Origin: CAWIMX01 sp963792785
GTDB taxonomy: Bacteria; Acidobacteriota; Vicinamibacteria; Vicinamibacterales; CAVVIG01
Assembly (NCBI GenBank): GCA_963792785.1
Contig: CAWBXO010000002.1
Span: forward strand, 248,001-312,000
DNA length: 64,000 nucleotides
Reading direction: 5' to 3'
The translations under genes and the position numbers were made by a program. Below are positions 25,959 through 34,256 of this stretch, piece after piece (the first letter of the stretch is position 1; each line of letters opens with the position of its first letter). A model generated the notes under the pieces. The model did no database searches, was not told the origin of the DNA, and saw only the letters and a list, made by a program, of their open reading frames with translations.

Positions 25959-26607
25959 TCAGTGGACGATCGAAGGCGTGAGACTCGCGCGCCAGTCGCT
26001 GGCCAGAATCGAATAGAGCGCCTGATCGTGGTACTCGCCGCGGCGCTGGAACGACCGCCGCAGGACGCATTCCCGCACGGCGCCGACCTTGGCCAGTGCG
26101 CCATTGCCGCGCCCGTTGCGGACCGAGGCGCGCGCCTCCAGGCGCTCCACCCCGAGGGTGTCGAACGCGAACGCCAGCGTGAGCGCGGCGCCGTCGGCGA
26201 ACACGCCCGTGCCCCAGAACGCCGATCCGATCGCGAAGCCCCACTCCGCCGTCTCGAAGGTCGCCCCGAGGGCGCGGATCTGGAAGATCCCGATCGCGGC
26301 GTCCAGCCCCGGCACCGTCACGGCGAAGCAGATGTAGGTCCCGGCCGCCGCCTGCTGGTGCGTCCAGGCGATGAAGCGCTCGAACCCCTCCACCGTGGTC
26401 GGCGGCGGCGAGATGAAGCGCGAGACTTCCTCGGTCGTCAGCAGCGCGTGCAGCGATGGCGCGTCCGACGGCCGGAGCTGGCGCAGCGTCACCCGGCGTC
26501 CCACCGAGGGCGGGCAGCGCGCGCTGCCAGTCGGAGGCGGCCGCCGCGACCGTCGGCGGCATCACCGCCACGGCGTCACGAGCCGGCTGATACGGCATCC
26601 TCTCCAT
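25959..26607 (-). CDS. GNAT (RimJ/RimL-type) acetyltransferase, apparent frameshift
   Basis: A GNAT-fold N-acetyltransferase using acetyl-CoA. The main frame (GTG 26504 to 25959, 181 residues) contains GRRVTLRQLRPSDAPSLHAL, IGSAFWGTGVFADGA and ARASVRNGRGNGALAKVGAV, the acetyl-CoA binding Q/R-x-x-G-x-G/A region being replaced by NGRGNGAL. Codons for a likely N-terminus (MERMPYQPARDAV, then SDWQRALPAL) lie one frame over from ATG 26607, only seven bases after the protease stop. A one-base excess near 26513 would join them. The target protein or small molecule is unknown. The domain call is firm; the start depends on whether the frameshift is real. Confidence 0.75.
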
Positions 26608-26613
26608 GAGAGG

Positions 26614-28663
26614 CTACCTGGCCGGCACCAGGGTCTCGCCGCTCCAGAGGACGAAGTCTCCGGTCGACGTGCCCCAGACGATGTTGTCACTGCCCCAGGT
26701 GCCCCACACGATGTTGTCCGTGCCCCAGGTACCCCACACGATGTTGTCGCCAAACGACGCGGTGCCCCAGACGATGTTGTCGCTGCCCCAGGTGCCCCAC
26801 ACGACGTTGTCGCAGTTGAAGCCGCCGCAGCTGGTGCCCCAGACGATGTTGTCATCGCCCCAGGTGCCCCACACGATGTTGTCGCTGCCCCAAGTGCCCC
26901 ACACGATGTTGTCTCGCCCCAGTACCAGACGATGTCGTCGCCCCAGGTGCCCCACACGATGTTGTCGCGTGCCCCAGGTGCCCCACACGATGTTGTCGCA
27001 CCCGAAGCCGCAGGTCGTGCCCCAGACGATGTTGTCGCCGCCGAAGCCCTGCGCCACGCCCCACGTGGTCGAGAGATCCCACGCATTGGCGTTCGGGTCG
27101 AGCGTCCCGCCGGCGATCATCCGGTTGCCCCACAGCAGGTGGCGGCTCCAGCTCGGATCGAGCGGCAGCGTCGCGCCCGGCTCCGGGTCTCGCGTAGAAG
27201 GCGGCGAGCTGCACCGCGCCGAGCGTGTTCAGGAAGCCGGCGCCTTCGCGCAGCGCCGAGTACTCGCTGTGCGACTCGGCCGTGTACTGGAGAATCCCCT
27301 TCACCATGTTCGGCGTGAGCGCGGGGTTCGCCTGCATCATCAGCGCGACCGTGCCGGCCACGACCGGCGCCGCCATGCTCGTGCCGCTCAGCGTGAGGTA
27401 CGGCTTCGTCGAGTCGAGCGATGAGCGTCCCGCTCAGCAGCGACGGCCGGGTTCGCCGATGTTGACGAGCGTGCTGCCGGGCGCCGCCAGCGACACCGTG
27501 CCGGCGCCGGGCGCCACCAGGTCGGGCTTGGCCGCGTAGTCGATGTAGGTCGGGCCGCTCGAGCTGAAGCTCGCCATCTGATCGTCGGCACGGTCCGTCG
27601 TGCCCATCGTGGACGAGGCGCCCACGGTCAGCACCCACGGCGCGTTGCCGGGCGCCGTGATCCCGCCCCACTGCAGCACGCCGTCGTTGTTCTTGCCGTG
27701 ATTGCCCGCGGCCACGACGACGACGATGCCGGCGTCGGTGAGGCGCTTGGCGGCCAGCGTGAGCGGGTCGGTGAAGTAGGACTCGAGAATCGGCGCGCCG
27801 ACCGACATGTTGACGACGCGCACGTTGTACTGGGCGCCGTTCGTGAGCAGCCAGTCCATCGCCGCGATGATGTTGCTGATCGTGCCGGCGCCGTTCGCGT
27901 CCAGCACCTTCAGCGACACGAGCGAGGCGTCGGGCGCCACGCCGGCCTTCAGGCCGTCCGAGTCGTAGCCGTTGCCGAGGATGATGCCGGCGACGTGCGT
28001 GCCGTGGCCGTTGTCGTCGTAGGGCAGCGTCTGTCCGTTCACGAAGTCGACGAACTTCGACACGCGCTGGTCGCCGTACGGATAGGACGTCGAGCCGCCG
28101 TTGGGCCGCAGGTCGTCGTGCCAGGTGACGCCCGAGTCGATCACCGCGACGCCGACGCCGGCGCCGGTGTAGCCGTACTGCTGCCGGACGACGTCGGCGC
28201 CGATCGTGACCCCCGTCCGGTAGTTGGAGGCCGTCGATGGGACGGTCGTCGTGAATACGGAAGACGTCGGGCAGCGCGGCCAGTTTGTCGACGAGCTTGT
28301 TGGGCAGCTCGAGGACCTGACCGTTCAGAATTTCAGCTTGCCGCCGCGCGCGTACTTCCGGAATTCGGCCGGGACACTGGCGCCGGGCTGCAGCGTGACG
28401 ATCACGCGGGTCGTGCCGTTCGGCTTCAGCTTCGCCTTCCTGGCAACTTCGGGATCCACCCGATACTGGCGCACGTTCGAGTTCGGCGCGCCGGACCGAA
28501 CGGTCTTGGGCGCCTGCTTCGCGCCGGCGGCGGCCGCGAGGGGCGCCGCGCCGAACACGGCGAGCAGGCCCGCAAGGGCCAGAGACGTTGGACGGAAGCC
28601 CCAGACAGTCTTGCGCCGGGGCGAGGTGGTCGGGTGGATGAGCTTAATCACGGCCTGCCTCAT
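26614..28663 (-). pseudogene. S8 (subtilisin-like) peptidase with NIVWGT repeat tail, multiply frameshifted
   Basis: A secreted serine protease gene broken into several frames. From 28663 the first frame gives a signal region (LALAGLLAVFGAAPLAAAAG) and an inhibitor-I9-like start (GTTRVIVTLQPGASVP). The catalytic domain follows: the Asp in GVGVAVIDSGVTWHDDL, the His in DDNGHGTHVAGI, the oxyanion Asn region VVVVAAGNHGKN and the Ser in LSGTSMAAPVVAG. The tail has about a dozen units of NIVWGT. Reading shifts occur near 28325, 28235, 27455, 27418, 27193, 26972 and 26925. Each side remains good coding sequence and no in-frame stop interrupts a correct frame. A functional gene would make a protein of about 680 residues. 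Confidence 0.8.
26670..27040 (-). repeat. Tandem 30-bp coding repeat (NIVWGT units)
   Basis: Twelve copies of a unit that reads ACGATGTTGTC followed by a CCCCAGGTGCCCC-type spacer on the plus strand, spaced mostly 30 bases apart. In the protease frame each gives (D/S)NIVWGT, with variants NVVWGT and DIVWYWG. Copies differ at third positions, so the repeat is held at protein level. It forms the C-terminal region of the S8 peptidase, where it is probably a beta-structured stalk or surface-binding element. Confidence 0.85.
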
Positions 28664-28786
28664 CGCAAGTGGTGAGCCGTACTTCAGACCGCTCGACGAA
28701 ATCACATAACCCCTTATCTGACAGTCAGTTGATGGTACTTACCGGCTCTTGATGAGGTCTAGCGATGTTCAGTAATACGACATTAT

Positions 28787-28812
28787 GGACGTTAATGGAC
28801 CATTAAACGTCC
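28787..28812. promoter_or_regulatory. Palindromic operator candidate between divergent genes
   Basis: An almost perfect inverted repeat with arms GGACGTTAATGG (28787-28798) and CCATTAAACGTCC (28800-28812), one central A and a single unpaired base. It lies in a 270-base A+T-rich spacer between the divergent S8 peptidase and FAD oxidase genes. The related half-site TTATGGAC recurs as GTCCATAA at 28832-28839 and TTATGGA at 28856-28862. This layout suggests a dimeric repressor or activator binding several sites. No regulator gene is adjacent. Confidence 0.5.
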
Positions 28813-28974
28813 CGTTATCGCTAATATTTAGGTCCATAACCGACAATGCGTCTCGTTATGGAACACAAACACTGGCAATTGGACACGAGACTTCGGCTTT
28901 TCCCGCTTTCAGGCAATCGGTGCCGGCGGTTCGGCCGGCGACTTCGGCAGTGTTACCATCCCCGGGAAAATCCC

Positions 28975-30345
28975 ATGAACCCCTTGGACCTGGAGGAGCT
29001 CGCGACTTCCGTCACCGGCGGAGTGCGCCTGCCAGCGGACGATGAATACGACACAGCCCGAGCCATCTGGAACACCCGGTTCAATCGAAAGCCCGACGCC
29101 ATTGCCCGGTGCGCCAAGCCGGAGGACGTGAAGGCCTCGATCGACTTCGCCCGCCGCAACGGCCTTCTGCTGTCCGTCAAGGGCGGAGGCCACGCGTACG
29201 CCGCCAACACCGTGGGTGACGGCGGCCTCCTGATCGATCTGTCGCTCATGCACGGCGTGCGCATCGATGCCGGCACGCGGACCGCGCACGTCGGAGCCGG
29301 CGCCACCTGGGGCGGGTTCGACCAGACCGCTCAGCAATCCGGCCTGGCGGCGCCCGGGCCGACGGTGTCCACCGTCGGCGTTGCGGGTTCAACCCTTGGC
29401 GGAGGGTCCGGGTGGCTCTCGCGGAAGTTCGGCCTGGCGCTCGACAACCTCGCCTCGGTCGAGGTCGTCACCGCCGACGGCCGAATCCTCCGCGCCAGCG
29501 AGAAGGAACACCCGGATCTCTTCTGGGCGCTTCGCGGCGGCGGGGGTAATTTCGGCGTGGCCACCTCGTTCGAGTTCCGCCTGCACCGCGCGGGTCCGGA
29601 CGTCTTCGCCGGACAGATCGTCTACCCCTTCGAACGCGTGCGGGACGCGCTTCGTCTGTATCGCGACGTCATGGCCACGGCGCCCGACGAACTCCAGTGC
29701 TACCCGTTCATCATTCGAATCCCGCCCGTGGACGTCTTCCCGAAGGAGTTTCACGGCCAGCTGGCGGTCGACTTCGTAGTGATGCACATCGGCGAAGACG
29801 GAGAGCGTGCCGTGAAGCCGTTCCTCGACTTCGGCACCCCCATCCTGGCCGCCGTCGGGACCCAGCGCTATACAGACGTGCAGCAGAGCTTCGACGCGGG
29901 CCTCCCCGCGGGTCGGCGCTACTCGTCGAGGTCCCACGACCTGGGGGATCTTTCCGACGGCGTCATCGAGGCTCTTGCGAGCGGAATCGGCTCGATGCCT
30001 GGAGAGTTCACGGTCGTCTACCTGGCGTGCGGCGGCGGGGCGATGTCGCAGGTGGCTCCGGACGCGACGGCGTACTTCCCTCGCCTGGCTCCCTTCAGCG
30101 TCCACATCCTCGCGGGCTGGACGGACGCGAGCCGGGACGCCGAGATCACGGGATGGGCTCGGGCGCTGCAGCAGGCGCTGGCGCCCTATGCCATGGGAAG
30201 CGTCTACGTGAATCTGCTGGATGCCGACGAGGGCGATCGAGTCCGCGCCGCGTATGGCGGGAACTACGAGCGACTCGCCGCGCTGAAGAGAACGTGGGAT
30301 CCGGAGAACCTGTTCCGGATGAACCACAACATTCTCCCCGCGTAG
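28975..30345 (+). CDS. FAD-binding oxidoreductase (BBE-like, GMC/VAO family)
   Basis: A 456-residue flavoprotein of the vanillyl-alcohol oxidase superfamily. The FAD-binding half has LLLSVKGGGHAYAANTVGDG, whose His is the usual 8-alpha covalent attachment residue, LAAPGPTVSTVGVAGSTLGG and LDNLASVEVVTADGRIL. The C-terminal BBE motif is RAAYGGNYERLAALKRTWDP followed by ENLFRMNHNI. Enzymes of this type oxidise sugars, alcohols or alkaloid-like substrates with oxygen or another acceptor. There is no secretion signal from the chosen ATG 28975, whereas some relatives are secreted. It is followed after 56 bases by a radical SAM gene on the same strand. The substrate is unknown. Confidence 0.85.
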   Translation: MNPLDLEELATSVTGGVRLPADDEYDTARAIWNTRFNRKPDAIARCAKPEDVKASIDFARRNGLLLSVKGGGHAYAANTVGDGGLLIDLSLMHGVRIDAGTRTAHVGAGATWGGFDQTAQQSGLAAPGPTVSTVGVAGSTLGGGSGWLSRKFGLALDNLASVEVVTADGRILRASEKEHPDLFWALRGGGGNFGVATSFEFRLHRAGPDVFAGQIVYPFERVRDALRLYRDVMATAPDELQCYPFIIRIPPVDVFPKEFHGQLAVDFVVMHIGEDGERAVKPFLDFGTPILAAVGTQRYTDVQQSFDAGLPAGRRYSSRSHDLGDLSDGVIEALASGIGSMPGEFTVVYLACGGGAMSQVAPDATAYFPRLAPFSVHILAGWTDASRDAEITGWARALQQALAPYAMGSVYVNLLDADEGDRVRAAYGGNYERLAALKRTWDPENLFRMNHNILPA

Positions 30346-30401
30346 CCGCCTCGCGCGGCGGGGAGGCCGCGGGCGCTCGCCACGGGTTTCCACCCGGTCG
30401 T

Positions 30402-31505
30402 ATGATGGGAGCCATGGACGGCGCGTACGTGTTCGCCGAGCGGCCCCAGCGCGTGTACTGGGAAATCACCCGCGCGTGCGACCTCGCCTGCCGGCACTGC
30501 CGCGCCGAGGCGGCGCCCGAGCCCGACCCGGACGAGCTGACGACGGCGGAAGGGCGACGCCTGCTCGAGCGCATGGCGGCGTTCGGCGAGCCGCTTCCGC
30601 ACGTCGTCTTCACGGGCGGTGATCCGTTGAAGCGAGCGGATCTCTTCACCCTGATCGCCCAGGCGCGCGACCTCGGTCTCCACGTCTCGGTGGCGCCGAG
30701 CGCCACGCCGCTGCTCACGGCCGGCGCGCTGCGGGCGCTTCACACGGCTGGCGTCCAAGCCATCTCGCTCAGTCTCGACGGATCGACGGCCGCCACCCAC
30801 GACGCGATTCGGGGGATTCCCGGCACCTACGAACGGACGCTCGAGGCCGCCCGCGTGGCGCGCGAGGTGGACCTGCCGTTCCAGGTGAACACGCTCGTCT
30901 GCGCGGAGACGCTCGACGACCTGCCCGCCATCCACGAGCGGGTCATCGCGAGCGGGGCCGCACGATGGAGCCTGTTCTTTCTCGTGTCCGTCGGCCGCGG
31001 ACAGGTGCTGCAGCCGATCTCGGCTGAAGCCACCGAGCGGTTGCTTCAGTGGATCGCCGGGCTCTCGCGATCGGCGGGACGCGGCGGCCTGGTCGTGACG
31101 ACCACCGAGGCGCCCCATCTGCGGCGCGTCGTCAGCGAACAGCGGCGGGCGGTGCCCGCGGGGTCACGGCCCGAGCGGCCGGCCGGCGCACCGGTCCATT
31201 CCGCCGCCGGCATTCGCGACGGCAACGGCATCGTCTTCATCTCGCACACGGGCGAGATCTGCCCGTCGGGATTTCTGGAGCTTTCCAGCGGCAACGTGCG
31301 GCGCGACGACCTCGTCGAGGTCTACCAGGCCTCGCCGCTCTTCCAGCAACTGCGCGATCCCGGCGCGTTCGGCGGACGATGCGGCCGCTGCGAATATCGC
31401 TGGGTCTGCGGCGGATCGCGGGCGCGGGCGTACTCGGTGGCAGGGGACCCGCTCGCCGAGGATCCGCTGTGCATGCACGAACCGCCGCCGGGTTTTTCAA
31501 ACTGA
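30402..31505 (+). CDS. Radical SAM/SPASM domain protein
   Basis: A 367-residue enzyme with the cluster motif CDLACRHC (C-x3-C-x2-C), the GGDPL glycine motif and a C-terminal SPASM region carrying CPSGF, then GGRCGRCEYRWVCGG and a last EDPLC, which would bind two auxiliary Fe-S clusters. Related proteins act on peptides (RiPP maturation), in heme d1 or siroheme decarboxylation, or as anaerobic sulfatase-maturation-like enzymes. Neighbours are an FAD oxidase upstream and an ABC system downstream, tightly spaced on the same strand. No precursor peptide gene was found nearby. Alternative ATGs at 30405 and 30414 would shorten it by one or four codons. Confidence 0.87.
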   Translation: MMGAMDGAYVFAERPQRVYWEITRACDLACRHCRAEAAPEPDPDELTTAEGRRLLERMAAFGEPLPHVVFTGGDPLKRADLFTLIAQARDLGLHVSVAPSATPLLTAGALRALHTAGVQAISLSLDGSTAATHDAIRGIPGTYERTLEAARVAREVDLPFQVNTLVCAETLDDLPAIHERVIASGAARWSLFFLVSVGRGQVLQPISAEATERLLQWIAGLSRSAGRGGLVVTTTEAPHLRRVVSEQRRAVPAGSRPERPAGAPVHSAAGIRDGNGIVFISHTGEICPSGFLELSSGNVRRDDLVEVYQASPLFQQLRDPGAFGGRCGRCEYRWVCGGSRARAYSVAGDPLAEDPLCMHEPPPGFSN

Positions 31506-31528
31506 TCGGCGGCTCGTACAATCACCGG

Positions 31529-32383
31529 GTGGCTGCCTGTCGTCGACTCACGCTCGGGCTGCTGACGGGCGTCCTTGTCGCCGCGGCGGCGGCCGCCGCG
31601 GATCGGCTCCCTCCCGTGCTGCTTTCCCGCCAGATCATGGCCCAGGCGCAGCTGCAGGTCGGCGACACGGTCGCGTTCTCGACCGAGCGGGCTGGCGCGC
31701 GCGTGATGCGGTTCCGCGTCGCGGGCGTGTACGAGCCGACGCCGGACCCGATGAAGTTCAACGTCCCGCGGCACGAGGCGCGGTTCCATCTTCCGGATCT
31801 CATGGCCCTGACGGCTGGCGATCCCGCCGACCCGCAGGCCGCCGAGTCGGTCACCACGATCAACGTGAAACTGAACGACGCGTCCGCCGCGACGGGCTTC
31901 GCCGCGGACGTGGCGGCGCGAGGCGCCGGCCTGGTGGCGCGCGCGACCGTGAGCCCGAACGCGGGCAACCCGTTCACGGTGCTCGAACGGTTCCACCTCG
32001 CCATCGCCGTGGTCACCGTCGCCGGCAGCACGGCCTTCCTCCTGGCCCTGATGGTGATTCGCGCCGAGGAGCGACGCGAGATCGTCGGCATGCTGCGGCT
32101 CATCGGGGTCTCGCGGCGCTCGATCGTCCTCGAGGTCCTGCTCGAGGGCCTGGTCGTCGCCGTCGGTGGCGCGATCCTCGGGGTGGCGATCGCCGCCCTC
32201 GCGCAGTACGGCATCAACCTGTTCTTCCAGGTCCGCTACGACACCACGCTCGTGTTCGTCCGCGTCACGCCGGCGATCGCGCTGCGCTGCCTGGCGGTCG
32301 CCCTGCCGATCGGCATCGTGACCGGCGCCGCCGCCGCGTGGATGCTGGTGCGGCAGCCCCCGGCCGGGCTGGTGCGGCGATGA
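31529..32383 (+). CDS. ABC transporter permease, AttF/AttG-like (FtsX fold)
   Basis: A 284-residue inner-membrane permease from GTG 31529. It begins with an N-terminal helix (LTLGLLTGVLVAAAAAAADR), then a periplasmic domain (QVGDTVAFSTERAGARVMRF) and the FtsX/MacB-type three-helix core: VTVAGSTAFLLALMVIRAEE, REIVGMLRLIGVSRRSIVLE and IAALAQYGINLFFQ. The RLIGVSRRSI is the coupling region that contacts the ATPase. The gene overlaps the next permease by four bases. It is part of a four-gene module resembling Agrobacterium attEFGH; the substrate is unknown. The 5' end was separated from the radical SAM gene by only 23 bases. Confidence 0.8.
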   Translation: MAACRRLTLGLLTGVLVAAAAAAADRLPPVLLSRQIMAQAQLQVGDTVAFSTERAGARVMRFRVAGVYEPTPDPMKFNVPRHEARFHLPDLMALTAGDPADPQAAESVTTINVKLNDASAATGFAADVAARGAGLVARATVSPNAGNPFTVLERFHLAIAVVTVAGSTAFLLALMVIRAEERREIVGMLRLIGVSRRSIVLEVLLEGLVVAVGGAILGVAIAALAQYGINLFFQVRYDTTLVFVRVTPAIALRCLAVALPIGIVTGAAAAWMLVRQPPAGLVRR

Positions 32384-33585
32384 CCGGCTTCGGGCTGGCC
32401 CGCCGAACCGTCGCATGCCATCGGGCACGCACGGCGCTGGCGATTGTCGGCGTCGCGGTGATCGGCGCGCTCAACTTCGACATGCTGCTGCTGTCGCGCG
32501 GGCTGGTGCTGTCGTTCGCGGACATGATCGGCAGCACCGGTTTCGACGTGCGCGTGGCCGCCGGAAGCGGCCTCGCCGCGCTCCGCCAGCCGATCGACGA
32601 CGCCGCCCGCCTGGTGGCCGAGATTCGCCAGCTCCCCGAGGTCGCGGACGCCGCGATGGTGCAGAGCGACGAGGGCGCGGTCGTCGTGCCCGACCAGCGC
32701 AATCTGGGTGTCACGGTCGTGGGCGCCAGCCCCTCGTCGATCCCGCCCGGCTGGACGTTGACCGCCGGCCGGAACTTCACGGCCGCCGAGTCGGCTGCGA
32801 CACCGCCGTTCATCGTCAGCCGGCAGCTCGCGTCGATGTTGCAGCTCGGGCCGGGCGCGGCCCTTCGGCTGCGGGTTGGAAGCCGGGCGGCCGGATCGGT
32901 CCTCCCGGCCGTCGCCGGGCGCGTGGTCGGCATCGCCGACTTCACCTTCGAGACCGCCGGTGAGCTGACGGTGGCGACCACGGTCGAGGGATTCCGGACC
33001 GTTCACGGCGGGCAGTCGGCCGACAGCGCGGACGTCGTACTGGTGGCGTCGCGAGCCACGGCGGGCACGGACGCCGCCGTGGCGGCGATCGCACGACTCC
33101 GGCCGGATCTTCGCGTGTACTCGAACGCCGATCTCGTCCGGGAGTTCAACGAGAACGGGTTCGCGTATTTTCGCCAGATCTCGATCCTGCTGTCCGTGAC
33201 GACCGCGCTGTTCACGTTCCTGCTGGTGGCGGTGCTGCTGATCGTGTCGGCGAACCAGCGGCTGGGAGAAATCGCGGCGCTGCGGGCCATCGGCATCGCG
33301 CGGCGGCGCGTCGCGGCCATGCTGCTCTGGGAATCCGCGCTGCTCGTCGGCGCCGGAGGTGTCCTGGCGCTTCCCCTCGGGGGCGCGCTGGCGGTCGTGC
33401 TCGACCAGATCCTGCGCGGCATGCCGGGGCTGCCCGAGCGGCTGCACTTCTTCGTGTTCGAGCCGCGGGCCATCGTCCTGCAGGCCGTCCTGCTCGGCGC
33501 CACGGCGGTCGCTGCCGCCATCTATCCGGTACGTCTGGCCATGACGCTCCCCATCGCGCCGACGCTTCGGCGCGAAACGGTGTAA
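32380..33585 (+). CDS. ABC transporter permease, MacB/FtsX-like
   Basis: A 401-residue inner-membrane protein starting at ATG 32380, overlapping the previous gene by four bases. It has an N-terminal helix (ARTALAIVGVAVIGALNFDM), a large periplasmic MacB-type domain (residues about 50-260, e.g. GVTVVGASPSSIPPGWTLTA) and a C-terminal FtsX core with ISILLSVTTALFTFLLVAVL and LGEIAALRAIGIARRRVAAM. MacB-like permeases move substrate by mechanotransmission rather than through the membrane. Together with the preceding permease it should form a heterodimer with the ATPase encoded next. The sequence LRAIGIARRR is the coupling helix. Confidence 0.85.
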   Translation: MTGFGLARRTVACHRARTALAIVGVAVIGALNFDMLLLSRGLVLSFADMIGSTGFDVRVAAGSGLAALRQPIDDAARLVAEIRQLPEVADAAMVQSDEGAVVVPDQRNLGVTVVGASPSSIPPGWTLTAGRNFTAAESAATPPFIVSRQLASMLQLGPGAALRLRVGSRAAGSVLPAVAGRVVGIADFTFETAGELTVATTVEGFRTVHGGQSADSADVVLVASRATAGTDAAVAAIARLRPDLRVYSNADLVREFNENGFAYFRQISILLSVTTALFTFLLVAVLLIVSANQRLGEIAALRAIGIARRRVAAMLLWESALLVGAGGVLALPLGGALAVVLDQILRGMPGLPERLHFFVFEPRAIVLQAVLLGATAVAAAIYPVRLAMTLPIAPTLRRETV

Positions 33586-33587
33586 CG

Positions 33588-34256
33588 ATGATCATCGACG
33601 CGCGTGGACTGCGCCGTGTCTTTCCGATGGCGGCGGGCGCCGTGGAAGCGGTGCGGGACGTCACGATCCGCGTGGCGGCGGGAGAGTACGTCGCGATCTC
33701 GGGGCCGTCGGGATGCGGCAAGTCCACGCTGCTCCAGTTGCTCGGATGCGTGGACGTCCCGACCTCCGGCTCCCTCTCCTTCGAGGGACGCGAGGTGGGA
33801 GGCCTCGGTGAAGACGAACGAAGCCGCCTTCGCCTCCGCCGTCTCGGCTTCGTGTTCCAGCGGTTCTTCCTGCTGCCGATGCTGACGGCCTGGGAGAACA
33901 TCGAGCTGCCGCAGGCCGAGGCCGGGTCGCCGACGGCCGTCCGCCGTGGCCGGACGCGCGAGCTGCTGGAGTACGTGGGGCTTGCCGGCCGCGCGGATCA
34001 CCTGCCGTCGCAGCTCTCAGGCGGCGAGATGCAGCGCGTCGCGATCGCGCGGGCGCTCGCCAACCGGCCGGCGCTCCTGCTCGCGGACGAGCCGACCGGG
34101 GAGCTCGACGAACGCACCGGCCACCATGTCGCCGACCTCTTCGACCGCGTCAACGCCGACGGCACCGCCATCGTGCTCGTGACCCACAACGCCAGCCTGG
34201 CCGCGCGCGCCCGCGTGCGCCTCGCGATGCGCAACGGTGGGATCGAGGCCGCATGA
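33588..34256 (+). CDS. ABC transporter ATP-binding protein (LolD/MacB-type)
   Basis: A 222-residue ATPase. Walker A is GPSGCGKSTL, the Q-loop lies in FVFQRFFLLPML, the signature motif is LSGGEMQRVAIARAL and Walker B is LLLADEPTGELD, with switch His in VTHNASL. It matches the MacB/LolD/FtsE family and is cytoplasmic. Its stop overlaps the start of the AttH-like gene by four bases, and its start lies two bases after the permease stop. It powers the permease pair encoded upstream, probably acting on an envelope substrate. Confidence 0.93.
   Translation: MIIDARGLRRVFPMAAGAVEAVRDVTIRVAAGEYVAISGPSGCGKSTLLQLLGCVDVPTSGSLSFEGREVGGLGEDERSRLRLRRLGFVFQRFFLLPMLTAWENIELPQAEAGSPTAVRRGRTRELLEYVGLAGRADHLPSQLSGGEMQRVAIARALANRPALLLADEPTGELDERTGHHVADLFDRVNADGTAIVLVTHNASLAARARVRLAMRNGGIEAA

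Noticed and set aside
26670..27040. Regular 30-bp repeat as a CRISPR array
   Set aside because: Units are contiguous, encode a repeated peptide, and have no unique spacers or cas genes nearby.
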